A DNA stretch of 13,195 nt, taken from contig JAPLDV010000079.1 in the NCBI GenBank assembly GCA_026391235.1, positions 1-13,195 of the forward strand, read 5' to 3'. A model generated the notes under the pieces. That model ran no database searches. It was not told where the DNA came from and worked only from the letters and a program-made list of their open reading frames with translations. Of the stretch, positions 1 through 6,695 are shown one piece after another; the first letter of the stretch is position 1, and each line of letters starts with the position of its first letter. The translations under genes and the position numbers were made by a program. Source of the stretch: Bacteroidia bacterium (lineage in GTDB: Bacteria; Bacteroidota; Bacteroidia; Bacteroidales; UBA12481).

Positions 1-7
1 TTATAAA

Positions 8-1606
8 ATGAAAATCCGAAAACTTAAATCCCTGTATTTTATCCCGTTGTTGTGTCTGCTAAGTCTGGTTAACGGATGCAAAAAAGTTGATGAGGGATTA
101 TCCTCGGTTATCTGGCGGATAAATTTCGACCTGGTGACCACTACCTGGGACATCCAGTTTATTGATGCAGCAACCGGCTTGCCAATTGGGGGAGCCGACA
201 GTGAGGAACGTGTACAAGTCACTCTCTCCGGAGATGACCAGAGAAATATTGTGGACCTGGCCGGAGTGCGTCAACCCATATTTTATTCCTCTAAGGGTGC
301 TCTTTCACTGGCTCTTCATCCCGACCGCCTCTCACCGCAACCCCTGACACCCGTGAGATTTGTAATCCATTCCAGCCATGCCTATTATTTACCGGTTAAT
401 GTTCAGGTATTAACCTATGAAGAGGGCATAATCCCGATTAAAATCTATCTGATCAGCCGGGAAAATGCTCCGGTAAATGTTGATTTGCTCACCCAAACGG
501 GAGTTGGACCTCTGGTTGAAGGAAAGCTCAAGGATTCTTTGAAAATAACCAGCCCGGCAAATATGGCCTCGCTTAACATGAGTGCCGGTACTGAAGTTCT
601 CGCTGCCAACGGTGCCCCGTTAGCCGGCACGCTTAATTTTACCTTTTCCTACTGGGAGGGAGGCACAGTTAATGGGCTAAAAACTCTACCCGGAGGCCAG
701 ATAAATGCCGATAGTGCCGGAACCCCCGGCCTGGTTTATCTGGCATGCGGAATATATGCGGAAATTCAGGATCAAGCCGGCATATATGCAGGCAGCGTTT
801 CTCAGCCTATCGGGTGCACCGCCTTGATTAACGGGACGGTGATCAATCCTGCAACAAAAACCAAACTCACACCCGGTGAAGAAGTTCCGGTTTGGTTCAT
901 GAATCCGGGATCCGGCGTTTGGGAGAACAAAGGCACCACGATCCTCCAGGCATCACAGAACAAGCTGAGTGCAAATTTCAATCTGGAATCACCAGGAATG
1001 TATATGATCGGCTGGATCAGCCAAAATCTTTGTTCTTCTCCCTTACTGCTTCATCCCAAAACACCGGCCGAATACAAGGAGCTCCCCTACGCTTTTACAA
1101 TGAATATCTATGATGTATACCAGGATGAGCTGAAATTCTTACGCTCGGTTGAAATCAGCGGTCAGGTAACAGGTAATTACAATTTACGTTTCTTGCCTGT
1201 CAATTCAGAATTGGTTTTCCGGTTTGAACCCTATACCGGCGAAGACAAACCCTATTACAAGATCCCAAACCCGATTTCACTCACCGGTTATTGCGAAGCC
1301 GGCAGTCCGGTTGATTTCGACCTCCTCCCCACTGCCAATAGCACCCTCAAACGAATCGAAGTCAATTTTATTGATGTTGAACATAATAATATCCGCTATA
1401 CCCCAAAGGTTTTTCCCGGATATTATCGTAAATCCGGCACAACTACCTGGCAATCCACTTTTGTGTATCATGGTCAGGCATTTATTGTAAACCCGCAGGA
1501 AGGTGCGCTTTACCAGATGGGAGTCAATTTTAAGGGGAAATTTTACCTGAAGGAAGTAACAGTGGGCACAGAAGAGGTTGTGCTGGTGGAGATTGCGATG
1601 GATTAA
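8..1606 (+). CDS. Lipoprotein of unknown function, beta-rich
   Basis: This 532-residue protein has a lipoprotein signal: basic start (MKIRKLK), a hydrophobic stretch to about residue 23, and a lipobox VNGC with the acylated cysteine at C24. It is therefore expected on the outer membrane or at the cell surface. The rest is rich in beta-strand patterns with no catalytic motif I recognise. Residues 45-62 (TWDIQFIDAATGLPIGG) look like a carboxypeptidase-regulatory or Ig-like sandwich. Residues 295-310 carry a W-x-x-x-x-x-G-x-W-x-x-x-G pattern seen in some extracellular beta-sandwich proteins (weak resemblance). Only 7 bases precede the ATG here, so promoter and upstream partners cannot be judged. 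A barrel protein gene follows after a short repeat, so the two may be co-transcribed. Function unknown; the reading frame is secure. Confidence 0.85.
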   Translation: MKIRKLKSLYFIPLLCLLSLVNGCKKVDEGLSSVIWRINFDLVTTTWDIQFIDAATGLPIGGADSEERVQVTLSGDDQRNIVDLAGVRQPIFYSSKGALSLALHPDRLSPQPLTPVRFVIHSSHAYYLPVNVQVLTYEEGIIPIKIYLISRENAPVNVDLLTQTGVGPLVEGKLKDSLKITSPANMASLNMSAGTEVLAANGAPLAGTLNFTFSYWEGGTVNGLKTLPGGQINADSAGTPGLVYLACGIYAEIQDQAGIYAGSVSQPIGCTALINGTVINPATKTKLTPGEEVPVWFMNPGSGVWENKGTTILQASQNKLSANFNLESPGMYMIGWISQNLCSSPLLLHPKTPAEYKELPYAFTMNIYDVYQDELKFLRSVEISGQVTGNYNLRFLPVNSELVFRFEPYTGEDKPYYKIPNPISLTGYCEAGSPVDFDLLPTANSTLKRIEVNFIDVEHNNIRYTPKVFPGYYRKSGTTTWQSTFVYHGQAFIVNPQEGALYQMGVNFKGKFYLKEVTVGTEEVVLVEIAMD

Positions 1607-1608
1607 TG

Positions 1609-1633
1609 TTATCAGTTATCAGTTATCAGTTAT
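1609..1633. repeat. Heptanucleotide tandem repeat (TTATCAG)n
   Basis: Three full copies of TTATCAG and a partial fourth (TTAT) begin 2 bases after the stop codon of the preceding lipoprotein gene. The unit is one of a related set in this window (compare TATCGGG/TATCAGG at 11137-11171 and 13108-13137). It separates the first two genes and makes a spurious in-frame upstream ATG at 1606 look like a start codon. Confidence 0.9.
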
Positions 1634-1662
1634 TTGATGGGGTTGAGTTAAACAGAATAGTT

Positions 1663-2364
1663 ATGAGACACAAAAACATTATCATACTTGTTGTTCTGCT
1701 GATGGTTAGTGGGATGACGGCCGGCTGGTGCCAAACAAAGAAGTTTTATTTTCCCACGGTTGATTGGAAAACAGGATGGGCAGCAGGATTTAAAGTTGGG
1801 ACCCTGGGTCCGGGAATTGAAGGGGTCAAATCTGTCAATTCCAATTGGAATGCCCGGCTGGGGTTCAGTTTTATGCCATTTCCAATAAACCGGCACATTG
1901 TCATCAGTAACCTCGGTCTGGACGTATCGGCAAAAAACCGGATCGGCGGAGTGAATCTTCAGGGGGACTTTTTTTTCAGGCCCTGGTTCTATTTTACCGG
2001 GGGCCTGCTGGTCAACCTGATTCATAGTAATGTCAATATTAACCTGACTGATACTGTTCAGTATGGCGATATTTCAATTAATCCCGGTTTGATGGGCACT
2101 TTAACCGCCAAGGTAAGGCCAGGCTGGGTTGTTGCCCCTTTCCTGGGTATTGGATTCGGAAACGCGATTCCTTTAAATCGTAATGTTTGGTTCAATGTCG
2201 AGCTGGGAGTCATCTATAATGGCAAGCCGCATATTAGCCTGGATGGTCAGGGTATGATTAATCCCACTGCGTCGGCCGAAAATGAAAAAGCCCTTGGAAC
2301 TGCTTTCAAGGGCTACCGGTTTTACCCCCTGTTTTCTGCGCAGGTAAACTACCGCATCCGTTGA
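1663..2364 (+). CDS. Small outer-membrane beta-barrel-like protein
   Basis: Predicted secreted protein of 233 residues. I start it at 1663 (MRHKNII...), because this gives a normal signal peptide: basic residues, a hydrophobic core IIILVVLLMV, then cleavage near GWCQ. The longer frame from 1606 would only add 19 residues encoded by the TTATCAG repeat. The mature part is a run of alternating polar/aromatic segments with glycines (e.g. FFFRPWFYFTGGLLV, VAPFLGIGFGNA) and ends in QVNYRIR. This is typical of 8-12-strand outer-membrane barrels of Bacteroidota. No named family is recognised. It follows the lipoprotein gene on the same strand and may form a surface pair with it. Its stop lies 2 bases from the stop of the convergent next gene. 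Confidence 0.8.
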   Translation: MRHKNIIILVVLLMVSGMTAGWCQTKKFYFPTVDWKTGWAAGFKVGTLGPGIEGVKSVNSNWNARLGFSFMPFPINRHIVISNLGLDVSAKNRIGGVNLQGDFFFRPWFYFTGGLLVNLIHSNVNINLTDTVQYGDISINPGLMGTLTAKVRPGWVVAPFLGIGFGNAIPLNRNVWFNVELGVIYNGKPHISLDGQGMINPTASAENEKALGTAFKGYRFYPLFSAQVNYRIR

Positions 2365-2366
2365 GT

Positions 2367-3296
2367 TTATTTTTTTACGATCTTTTCTGCCGATCGTATT
2401 GTCATCGGAATTGACATCGGTGACTGCAACTGTGGTGAATCAATCGAAATGGTCCCCGACATGGAAGTTGTCGTTTCTGCACTATTAATCAACCCTGTTG
2501 CCTGATCCAGAAGCAAAGTCCCATCTTTGGCACCGAGCAGTTCAAAAGTAAGATTCATCCCCTGCATATCCATCGGAGGTGAATCCGGATCCTGGGAAAT
2601 CTGAGCCTTTACTGAGATTACATTACCCTCTTCGGATGATTTCATCAATTCAAGTTTCGTCAAAACCTTAAAGGATATCATTTGATTGGTTTTGGATTCA
2701 ACTTCCCAAGGTTTTTTTAGCTCAGCCCCCCCATCAGGGAAAGAAAGCATCAGACCTTCCAGGATTTTCTGGAATCCTTCTGCGGATGCAGATGCTCCGG
2801 CTGAAGCAGAAGCAATTTGCATGGGAACCCCTCCCAGGTTTTCCATCGCCTTATTCACCTTTTCAACGATCCCTTCCGGTGCCTTAACATCGGTGATTTT
2901 GCCGAGCGGGGAAAGGGTGAAGGAATACACTTCATTCAAACTTACCGCCATACCTTTGGCAAAATCCGGAACTATGGTGTCGGTAGCAGAATTGTACTTC
3001 ATATCACCCATCGGGGTCGCTGTTGACATCGCAAAGGCAGCCAGTGCGACATTTATTACAAAGTCGCCCGCAGGGGTGACTTCAATCACCTTGAACTCAT
3101 AAACATGTGAGTTGGAAAGTGTTGTGATTTGACTTTGTCCCATTACCTCCTGGGCTGTCTCCTGCGATAAATTCATTTCATACTTAAACTGATCCCCTGA
3201 CTTAAAATGGTACTGCAGCTTAACTTTCTTAGCTTCGGCCTGTACAGCTGCCGCAAGTATCAGAGCCATAAATAAAAGGATTCGGGTTGCTTTCAT
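2367..3296 (-). CDS. Secreted protein, DUF6263-like
   Basis: A 309-residue protein with a clear cleavable signal peptide (MKATRILLFMALILAAAVQAEA, cleavage after AEA near residue 22). The mature start, with LQYHFKSGDQFKYEMNLSQE, and the later pattern of paired strands (SFTLSPLGKITDVKAPEG) resemble DUF6263-type Bacteroidota proteins, whose role is unknown. Residues 161-174 are an Ala/Ser low-complexity linker between two halves. No lipobox and no transmembrane helix beyond the signal, so it is probably periplasmic or exported. It stands alone: 102 bases separate it from the membrane protein gene upstream, and I find no convincing TAnnTTTG box there. The family call rests on recalled pattern only. 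Confidence 0.8.
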   Translation of the reverse strand: MKATRILLFMALILAAAVQAEAKKVKLQYHFKSGDQFKYEMNLSQETAQEVMGQSQITTLSNSHVYEFKVIEVTPAGDFVINVALAAFAMSTATPMGDMKYNSATDTIVPDFAKGMAVSLNEVYSFTLSPLGKITDVKAPEGIVEKVNKAMENLGGVPMQIASASAGASASAEGFQKILEGLMLSFPDGGAELKKPWEVESKTNQMISFKVLTKLELMKSSEEGNVISVKAQISQDPDSPPMDMQGMNLTFELLGAKDGTLLLDQATGLINSAETTTSMSGTISIDSPQLQSPMSIPMTIRSAEKIVKK

Positions 3297-3398
3297 TTTG
3301 GTAACAATTAGTAATCGGGTCTATTTGTCTGTGAAAAAATCAATTTGTTGCATTCTGCCCGCGAAGGTCGGTTTTATTAATGACAAATGAAACCGGGA

Positions 3399-4271
3399 TT
3401 AATTAGATCCTGGTGATATCTTCAAATGGTAAACGTAGGTCGTTGCTAATCGCCATACACGTAAAAAAATCCGAAGAAAGATTATAACCTGTTGTATCAC
3501 AAATACAAATAAGATAATTCCTGTGGCATTATCTATGATGGATGACCTAACCAGGTAGAATCCCGCAAATAATGCCAATGGAAGTGCCAGCAGCAATAAC
3601 CCCAGAAAATAAAACGAAAAGAGACGCTTTAAGGACATTTTCAAGCACTTGAAAATCGTTTTAAGAACCTTCCTTGTGTCTTGTTCAAATAGTCTTGATT
3701 TAACCAGATCAGCAAGCAGAAATATATAGACCAATAAAATCAGATGACCGCCCATTAAAAAAAACAAAGGGCGCATAACCTGCTGATCCGTTAATCCAAC
3801 CTGGGATCCGGTTGTCAATCCATAAGGTATATACAGGATAAGTCCGATAATCAGGTGAATAACCAGAAAATAAATGATGAGTTTAAGATACCGCCAGAAA
3901 TATTTCCTGCCATGGACATGAAAAAGGGAGATAGAGAATTTACCCCTTGGATTGGATACCCAGGAAAATATGCCTCCGTTGAGATATACCTGAAACAGGA
4001 GGAATGCTAAAATCCAGGGCAAGAAACCTTTCAAATAAAAACCAAATAATTTGCCTCCGTTATTTAGTAATTCCCGAATAGCGGTGGCATCGAACCCGTT
4101 CATCAGGGAATCCGGCAGTTGGCTGTTTCCTGCAAGAGAGCGAAAAAGACCATAAAACGGTATGGCCAAAAGGAGGGCAATAACCAGATAGGATAAGTAT
4201 ATCAGCATAATCATCCGGAGAGATTTCCAGGCTGCCGAAAAACCGTATAGAAAAGATGAAATGGCTTTCAT
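3399..4271 (-). CDS. Six-helix inner-membrane protein of unknown function
   Basis: A 290-residue integral membrane protein. Hydrophobic segments lie at about residues 20-42, 82-104, 128-150, 168-190, 218-242 and 250-270. Basic stretches between them (GRKYFWRYLK, RKVLKTIFKCLKMSLKR) suggest cytoplasmic loops. It has no signal peptide, catalytic motif or nucleotide-binding motif that I can see. The ATG lies 18 bases after the stop of the M1 aminopeptidase gene on the same strand, so the two are very likely co-transcribed. It may anchor, export or otherwise serve that peptidase, but this is inferred from position only. It could equally be a generic DUF-type membrane protein. Confidence 0.85.
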   Translation of the reverse strand: MKAISSFLYGFSAAWKSLRMIMLIYLSYLVIALLLAIPFYGLFRSLAGNSQLPDSLMNGFDATAIRELLNNGGKLFGFYLKGFLPWILAFLLFQVYLNGGIFSWVSNPRGKFSISLFHVHGRKYFWRYLKLIIYFLVIHLIIGLILYIPYGLTTGSQVGLTDQQVMRPLFFLMGGHLILLVYIFLLADLVKSRLFEQDTRKVLKTIFKCLKMSLKRLFSFYFLGLLLLALPLALFAGFYLVRSSIIDNATGIILFVFVIQQVIIFLRIFLRVWRLATTYVYHLKISPGSN

Positions 4272-4289
4272 GGTTGGTAAAAATTTGAA

Positions 4290-6344
4290 TTAGGCAAATA
4301 ATGACATCGAGTGAATCAGGTTCTCAACAAAGAAAAGGAACCGGGCTGTCCATTTCAGCGCCGGTTTAGAAGAAGGATGGGCTACATAGCTATTATTGAG
4401 CAGATTAGCATCCAGTAATATCTTACTTGCCGGATCGATACAGGCGGAAACTACGCGTGCCGGTCTTTCATAGACCAGGTCATATACTTTGTCCTTCCCG
4501 TCCCATCGCTCTGTTATCTGTTCGCCGTTGTCGAATCTGACAGCTATTTCAACCGGAATTATACCATCCTGAAGTCGCTCCAATTGAATGACTGAACGGT
4601 ACATCCCCTCAACCTTTTCCGATTTAATAAAGGTTTTACTGCCGCCCTTATCGAACAAACCTCCTTTCTCAATCACGGGAAGAACACGGATAGTCCGGAT
4701 CGCATAATCTACTGAAGCAGTGCCAAACAGAAATTGATCAAAGAACCAGTTCAGGTTTTCGCCGAAACGGTTTCCGTATGATTCTGTGACAACTTCATTC
4801 ACAACGCGAACAAAATCATGGCTTGACGGATGCCTGAATGCCCACCGGTCGTAATATTTTTTAAAGATCCTATCCATGGTTTCCTGTCCGATCATCCGTT
4901 CAAGGGTATTGAGCATGGTGGCCGGTTTTTGATAAACACTTGAACCATAAGTATTTCTGGGAAAATTCCAGGAATTATTGAATGTTGCTACCAGGTTTGG
5001 CCGATATCCTCCCAACCAGGATATCCGCGAAAACTCCACGTCGCCTATATGAAAAAAGGGAAATCCGAACATGCTGGTTTTTTCGCCGTATGCCCAGTCC
5101 ATGATACGGTTTTCCCAATAGGAGTTCACCCCTTCATCGAGCCAGGGTTCCTCAAATTCATTACTGGCTAGTATACCCATGAAGTATGCATGCCCAAATT
5201 CATGAACGGTAACCATTTCCGGCAGCCGGATCTGAGCCGGCAGCATATAGAAGGTACCGGCCGTGATCATGGTGGTATACTCCATGCCCCCTGCGCCCTG
5301 GCCGTACGAAGGAGGGTCGATGATTGTCAGGTGGTTCCAGGGATATGGCCCCACATGGTTTTCGAGGTATTCCAGTGCAAATTTTGCCGCTTTGATATGG
5401 CGCTCTGCCTGATAAAAGTGTTCAGGCTGAATCAGCAGCTTAATATTCACATGTTTCCATTGGTCCTCCACCACTTTATAATCCTTTGAGGCGGTCCAGG
5501 CAAAATCAACAATATCTTCAGCACGGTAGGAGAGAGTCTGTTTTCCATCAGCCTCCTGTTTGTTCATCAGTTTACCACCGCTGCCAACCACGTATTCCTG
5601 AGGCAAAGTAATATCCACCTGATAGAGGCTGTGGTTCGAATAAAACTCCGAGTTTGGATGGAACTGGTGGGTATTCCAGCCTCCCTTTTTAGCATAGCGC
5701 ATTCCGGCAGGCTCATACACGCCCAGTTTCGGGAACCACTGGGCCACAAAGAAAAAATCTTTGCTAAAACCGGTCCGGAAGCTTAGTTTAGGAAGTTTGG
5801 ATGTAAAGCGGATTTTTACCCGGATGGATGAATCGGGCAAAACTGCGTTGATCAGCGGCACCGACACTACCGTCTGGTCTTTGCCGTACATATCGGGAGC
5901 AAGTGGTTTCTCATCGGGTAAAGTCAGTTTATCCGGGGCCAAATTCTCATCGGGTTGGATAAATTTCAGACGGTTGGTAAGATCTTCGCCCTGACTGGTG
6001 CGTATCTCATCGATGTCGACAAAACCATAATCATTTCGACCGGATTCCGCTGTCCGCCCCTGCGCCTTGAAAGCAGACCTTGCATTTTTAAAAGCATTGA
6101 GGTACATGTGAAACTGCAGGTCATGTACAGTATCACGCGACGGATTTCTCCAATCCAGTATTATCTCTCCCTTCACCGTCTGGGATACAGGATCGAGTTC
6201 AGCTTTGATCTTGTATTGGGTAATTCTGGGACTCAGGGGAGCCGGAAGTATTTGCTGCGTCACGGCCGGAGGCGAAGCTAACCCAAAGGCCATCGCAAGA
6301 ATCAGGATAAACACAGGTTTCATCGTCATTATTTTTTGAATCAT
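4290..6344 (-). CDS. Secreted M1-family zinc metallopeptidase (aminopeptidase)
   Basis: A 684-residue member of peptidase family M1 (gluzincins), which removes N-terminal residues from peptides. The zinc site is complete: HEFGH at residues 381-385 and the third ligand E404 in WLDEG, exactly the HExxH-18-E spacing. The substrate-binding motif is GGMEY at 352-356 (classical GxMEN with N replaced by Y). Y471 (VYQKPA) fits the transition-state tyrosine. An N-terminal beta domain precedes the catalytic domain. A signal-like hydrophobic stretch at residues 10-25 indicates export. ATGs at residues 1, 6 and 8 are all possible starts. The C-terminus (about 663-684) is hydrophobic with aromatics and may dock to membrane or to the six-helix protein encoded 18 bases downstream. 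A box TACCTTTA (6352-6359, - strand) is only a weak promoter candidate. Confidence 0.95.
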   Translation of the reverse strand: MIQKIMTMKPVFILILAMAFGLASPPAVTQQILPAPLSPRITQYKIKAELDPVSQTVKGEIILDWRNPSRDTVHDLQFHMYLNAFKNARSAFKAQGRTAESGRNDYGFVDIDEIRTSQGEDLTNRLKFIQPDENLAPDKLTLPDEKPLAPDMYGKDQTVVSVPLINAVLPDSSIRVKIRFTSKLPKLSFRTGFSKDFFFVAQWFPKLGVYEPAGMRYAKKGGWNTHQFHPNSEFYSNHSLYQVDITLPQEYVVGSGGKLMNKQEADGKQTLSYRAEDIVDFAWTASKDYKVVEDQWKHVNIKLLIQPEHFYQAERHIKAAKFALEYLENHVGPYPWNHLTIIDPPSYGQGAGGMEYTTMITAGTFYMLPAQIRLPEMVTVHEFGHAYFMGILASNEFEEPWLDEGVNSYWENRIMDWAYGEKTSMFGFPFFHIGDVEFSRISWLGGYRPNLVATFNNSWNFPRNTYGSSVYQKPATMLNTLERMIGQETMDRIFKKYYDRWAFRHPSSHDFVRVVNEVVTESYGNRFGENLNWFFDQFLFGTASVDYAIRTIRVLPVIEKGGLFDKGGSKTFIKSEKVEGMYRSVIQLERLQDGIIPVEIAVRFDNGEQITERWDGKDKVYDLVYERPARVVSACIDPASKILLDANLLNNSYVAHPSSKPALKWTARFLFFVENLIHSMSLFA

Positions 6345-6358
6345 TGAGGCTTAAAGGT

Positions 6359-6390
6359 AAAAAAAAACCGGCTGAGATAAAATCTGCCGG
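6359..6390 (-). terminator. Intrinsic terminator of the tRNA-Thr gene
   Basis: Read on the - strand: CCGGC, AGAT, loop TTT, ATCT, two unpaired bases, GCCGG, then nine T residues. That is a 5+4-bp GC-rich stem followed by a U-tract, starting 13 bases after the tRNA 3' end. It should stop transcription before the M1 peptidase gene, whose ATG is 15 bases beyond. Confidence 0.85.
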
Positions 6391-6403
6391 ATTTTCTGGT
6401 ATG

Positions 6404-6474
6404 AGCCATGACCGGGAATCGAACCCGGAATTGCGGTTTACGAAACCGCTGTTATACCATTTAACTATCTTGGC
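6404..6474 (-). tRNA. tRNA-Thr (anticodon CGU)
   Basis: A 71-base cloverleaf on the - strand. Acceptor GCCAAGA pairs with TCATGGC with one A-A mismatch at pair 5-68. The D stem is GTTA/TAAC with loop AATGGTA. The anticodon stem is GCGGT/ACCGC with loop TTCGTAA, giving anticodon CGU (bases 6440-6442), which reads ACG. The T arm is CCGGG-TTCGATT-CCCGG. The discriminator is U and no CCA is encoded. G1-C72, C2-G71, G35 and U36 match the known threonine identity elements. It has its own promoter and terminator and stands between divergent protein genes. Confidence 0.93.
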
Positions 6475-6488
6475 TTAAAATAGGGGGG

Positions 6489-6520
6489 CAAAGATAGAAA
6501 CGATTTTTATTTTTGCCAAA
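6489..6520 (-). promoter_or_regulatory. Bacteroidota-type promoter of the tRNA gene
   Basis: On the - strand, TTTG (6517-6520) is followed after exactly 20 bases by TATCTTTG (6489-6496), a full match to the Bacteroidota consensus TTTG-N19-21-TAnnTTTG. Transcription would begin a few bases before the tRNA 5' end at 6474. Confidence 0.8.
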
Positions 6521-6523
6521 GTG

Positions 6524-6553
6524 TTTGCATTTTCCAAAAAACCAGTATTTTCG
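6524..6553 (+). promoter_or_regulatory. Candidate promoter of the MATE efflux gene
   Basis: TTTG (6524-6527) and TATTTTCG (6546-6553, one mismatch to TAnnTTTG) are 18 bases apart, slightly short of consensus. It faces away from the tRNA promoter, whose -33 box ends only 4 bases before. It would start transcripts near 6560, giving a leader of about 135 bases before the MATE ATG. A perfect 8-base inverted repeat (GTTTGCAT 6523-6530, ATGCAAAC 6570-6577) flanks the -7 box and could be an operator. Confidence 0.4.
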
Positions 6554-6569
6554 CAAAAAATCCACAACA

Positions 6570-6620
6570 ATGCAAACAATGAGTACCGTGTTTCTTGTGG
6601 ATGCCCCGATTATCTGTTAA
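6570..6620 (+). CDS. Possible 16-residue leader peptide upstream of MATE gene
   Basis: An ATG at 6570 opens a short frame, MQTMSTVFLVDAPIIC, that stops at TAA 6618-6620, 75 bases before the MATE start. It begins about 10 bases after the predicted transcription start. Its last seven codons cover the left arm (6599-6606) of a hairpin whose right arm (6623-6630) begins just after the stop codon. A ribosome stalled or ending here would open that hairpin. Such layouts control some resistance genes by attenuation, but so short a frame can occur by chance. Confidence 0.3.
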   Translation: MQTMSTVFLVDAPIIC

Positions 6621-6653
6621 CCGGGCATCCGACCCCGGCGCCGGCTTGACGGC
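6599..6653 (+). promoter_or_regulatory. Mutually exclusive hairpins, possible attenuator
   Basis: GGATGCCC (6599-6606) can pair with GGGCATCC (6623-6630). Alternatively CCGGG (6621-6625) can pair with CCCGG (6634-6638), which uses part of the same right arm. A third stem, GCCG (6640-6643) with CGGC (6650-6653), is followed by AACTTTT and is at most a weak terminator. The overlap of the first two stems is visible directly; a regulatory role is inferred. Confidence 0.35.
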
Positions 6654-6660
6654 AACTTTT

Positions 6661-6674
6661 CCAAAATCTTTTGG
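6661..6674. repeat. Short inverted repeat CCAAAA-TC-TTTTGG
   Basis: A perfect 6-base inverted repeat with a 2-base spacer, 21 bases before the MATE ATG. It may be a repressor or activator half-site pair, or chance in AT-rich DNA. Nothing further supports a function. Confidence 0.3.
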
Positions 6675-6695
6675 TTCAATCTACTTTAGTCTTCC

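Noticed and set aside
1648..2025. Open frame of 125 codons on the - strand inside the barrel-protein gene.
   Set aside because: Antisense shadow of a convincing secreted barrel; its sequence is Pro/Lys-rich without recognisable pattern.
2686..3102. Open frame of 138 codons on the + strand inside the DUF6263-like gene.
   Set aside because: It lies wholly antisense to a gene with a clear signal peptide, and its translation shows no domain or signal features.
3369..3395. Inverted repeat CGGTTT ... AAACCG downstream of the membrane protein gene as a terminator.
   Set aside because: The 15-base loop, six AT-leaning pairs and lack of a T tract in the direction of transcription make termination unlikely.
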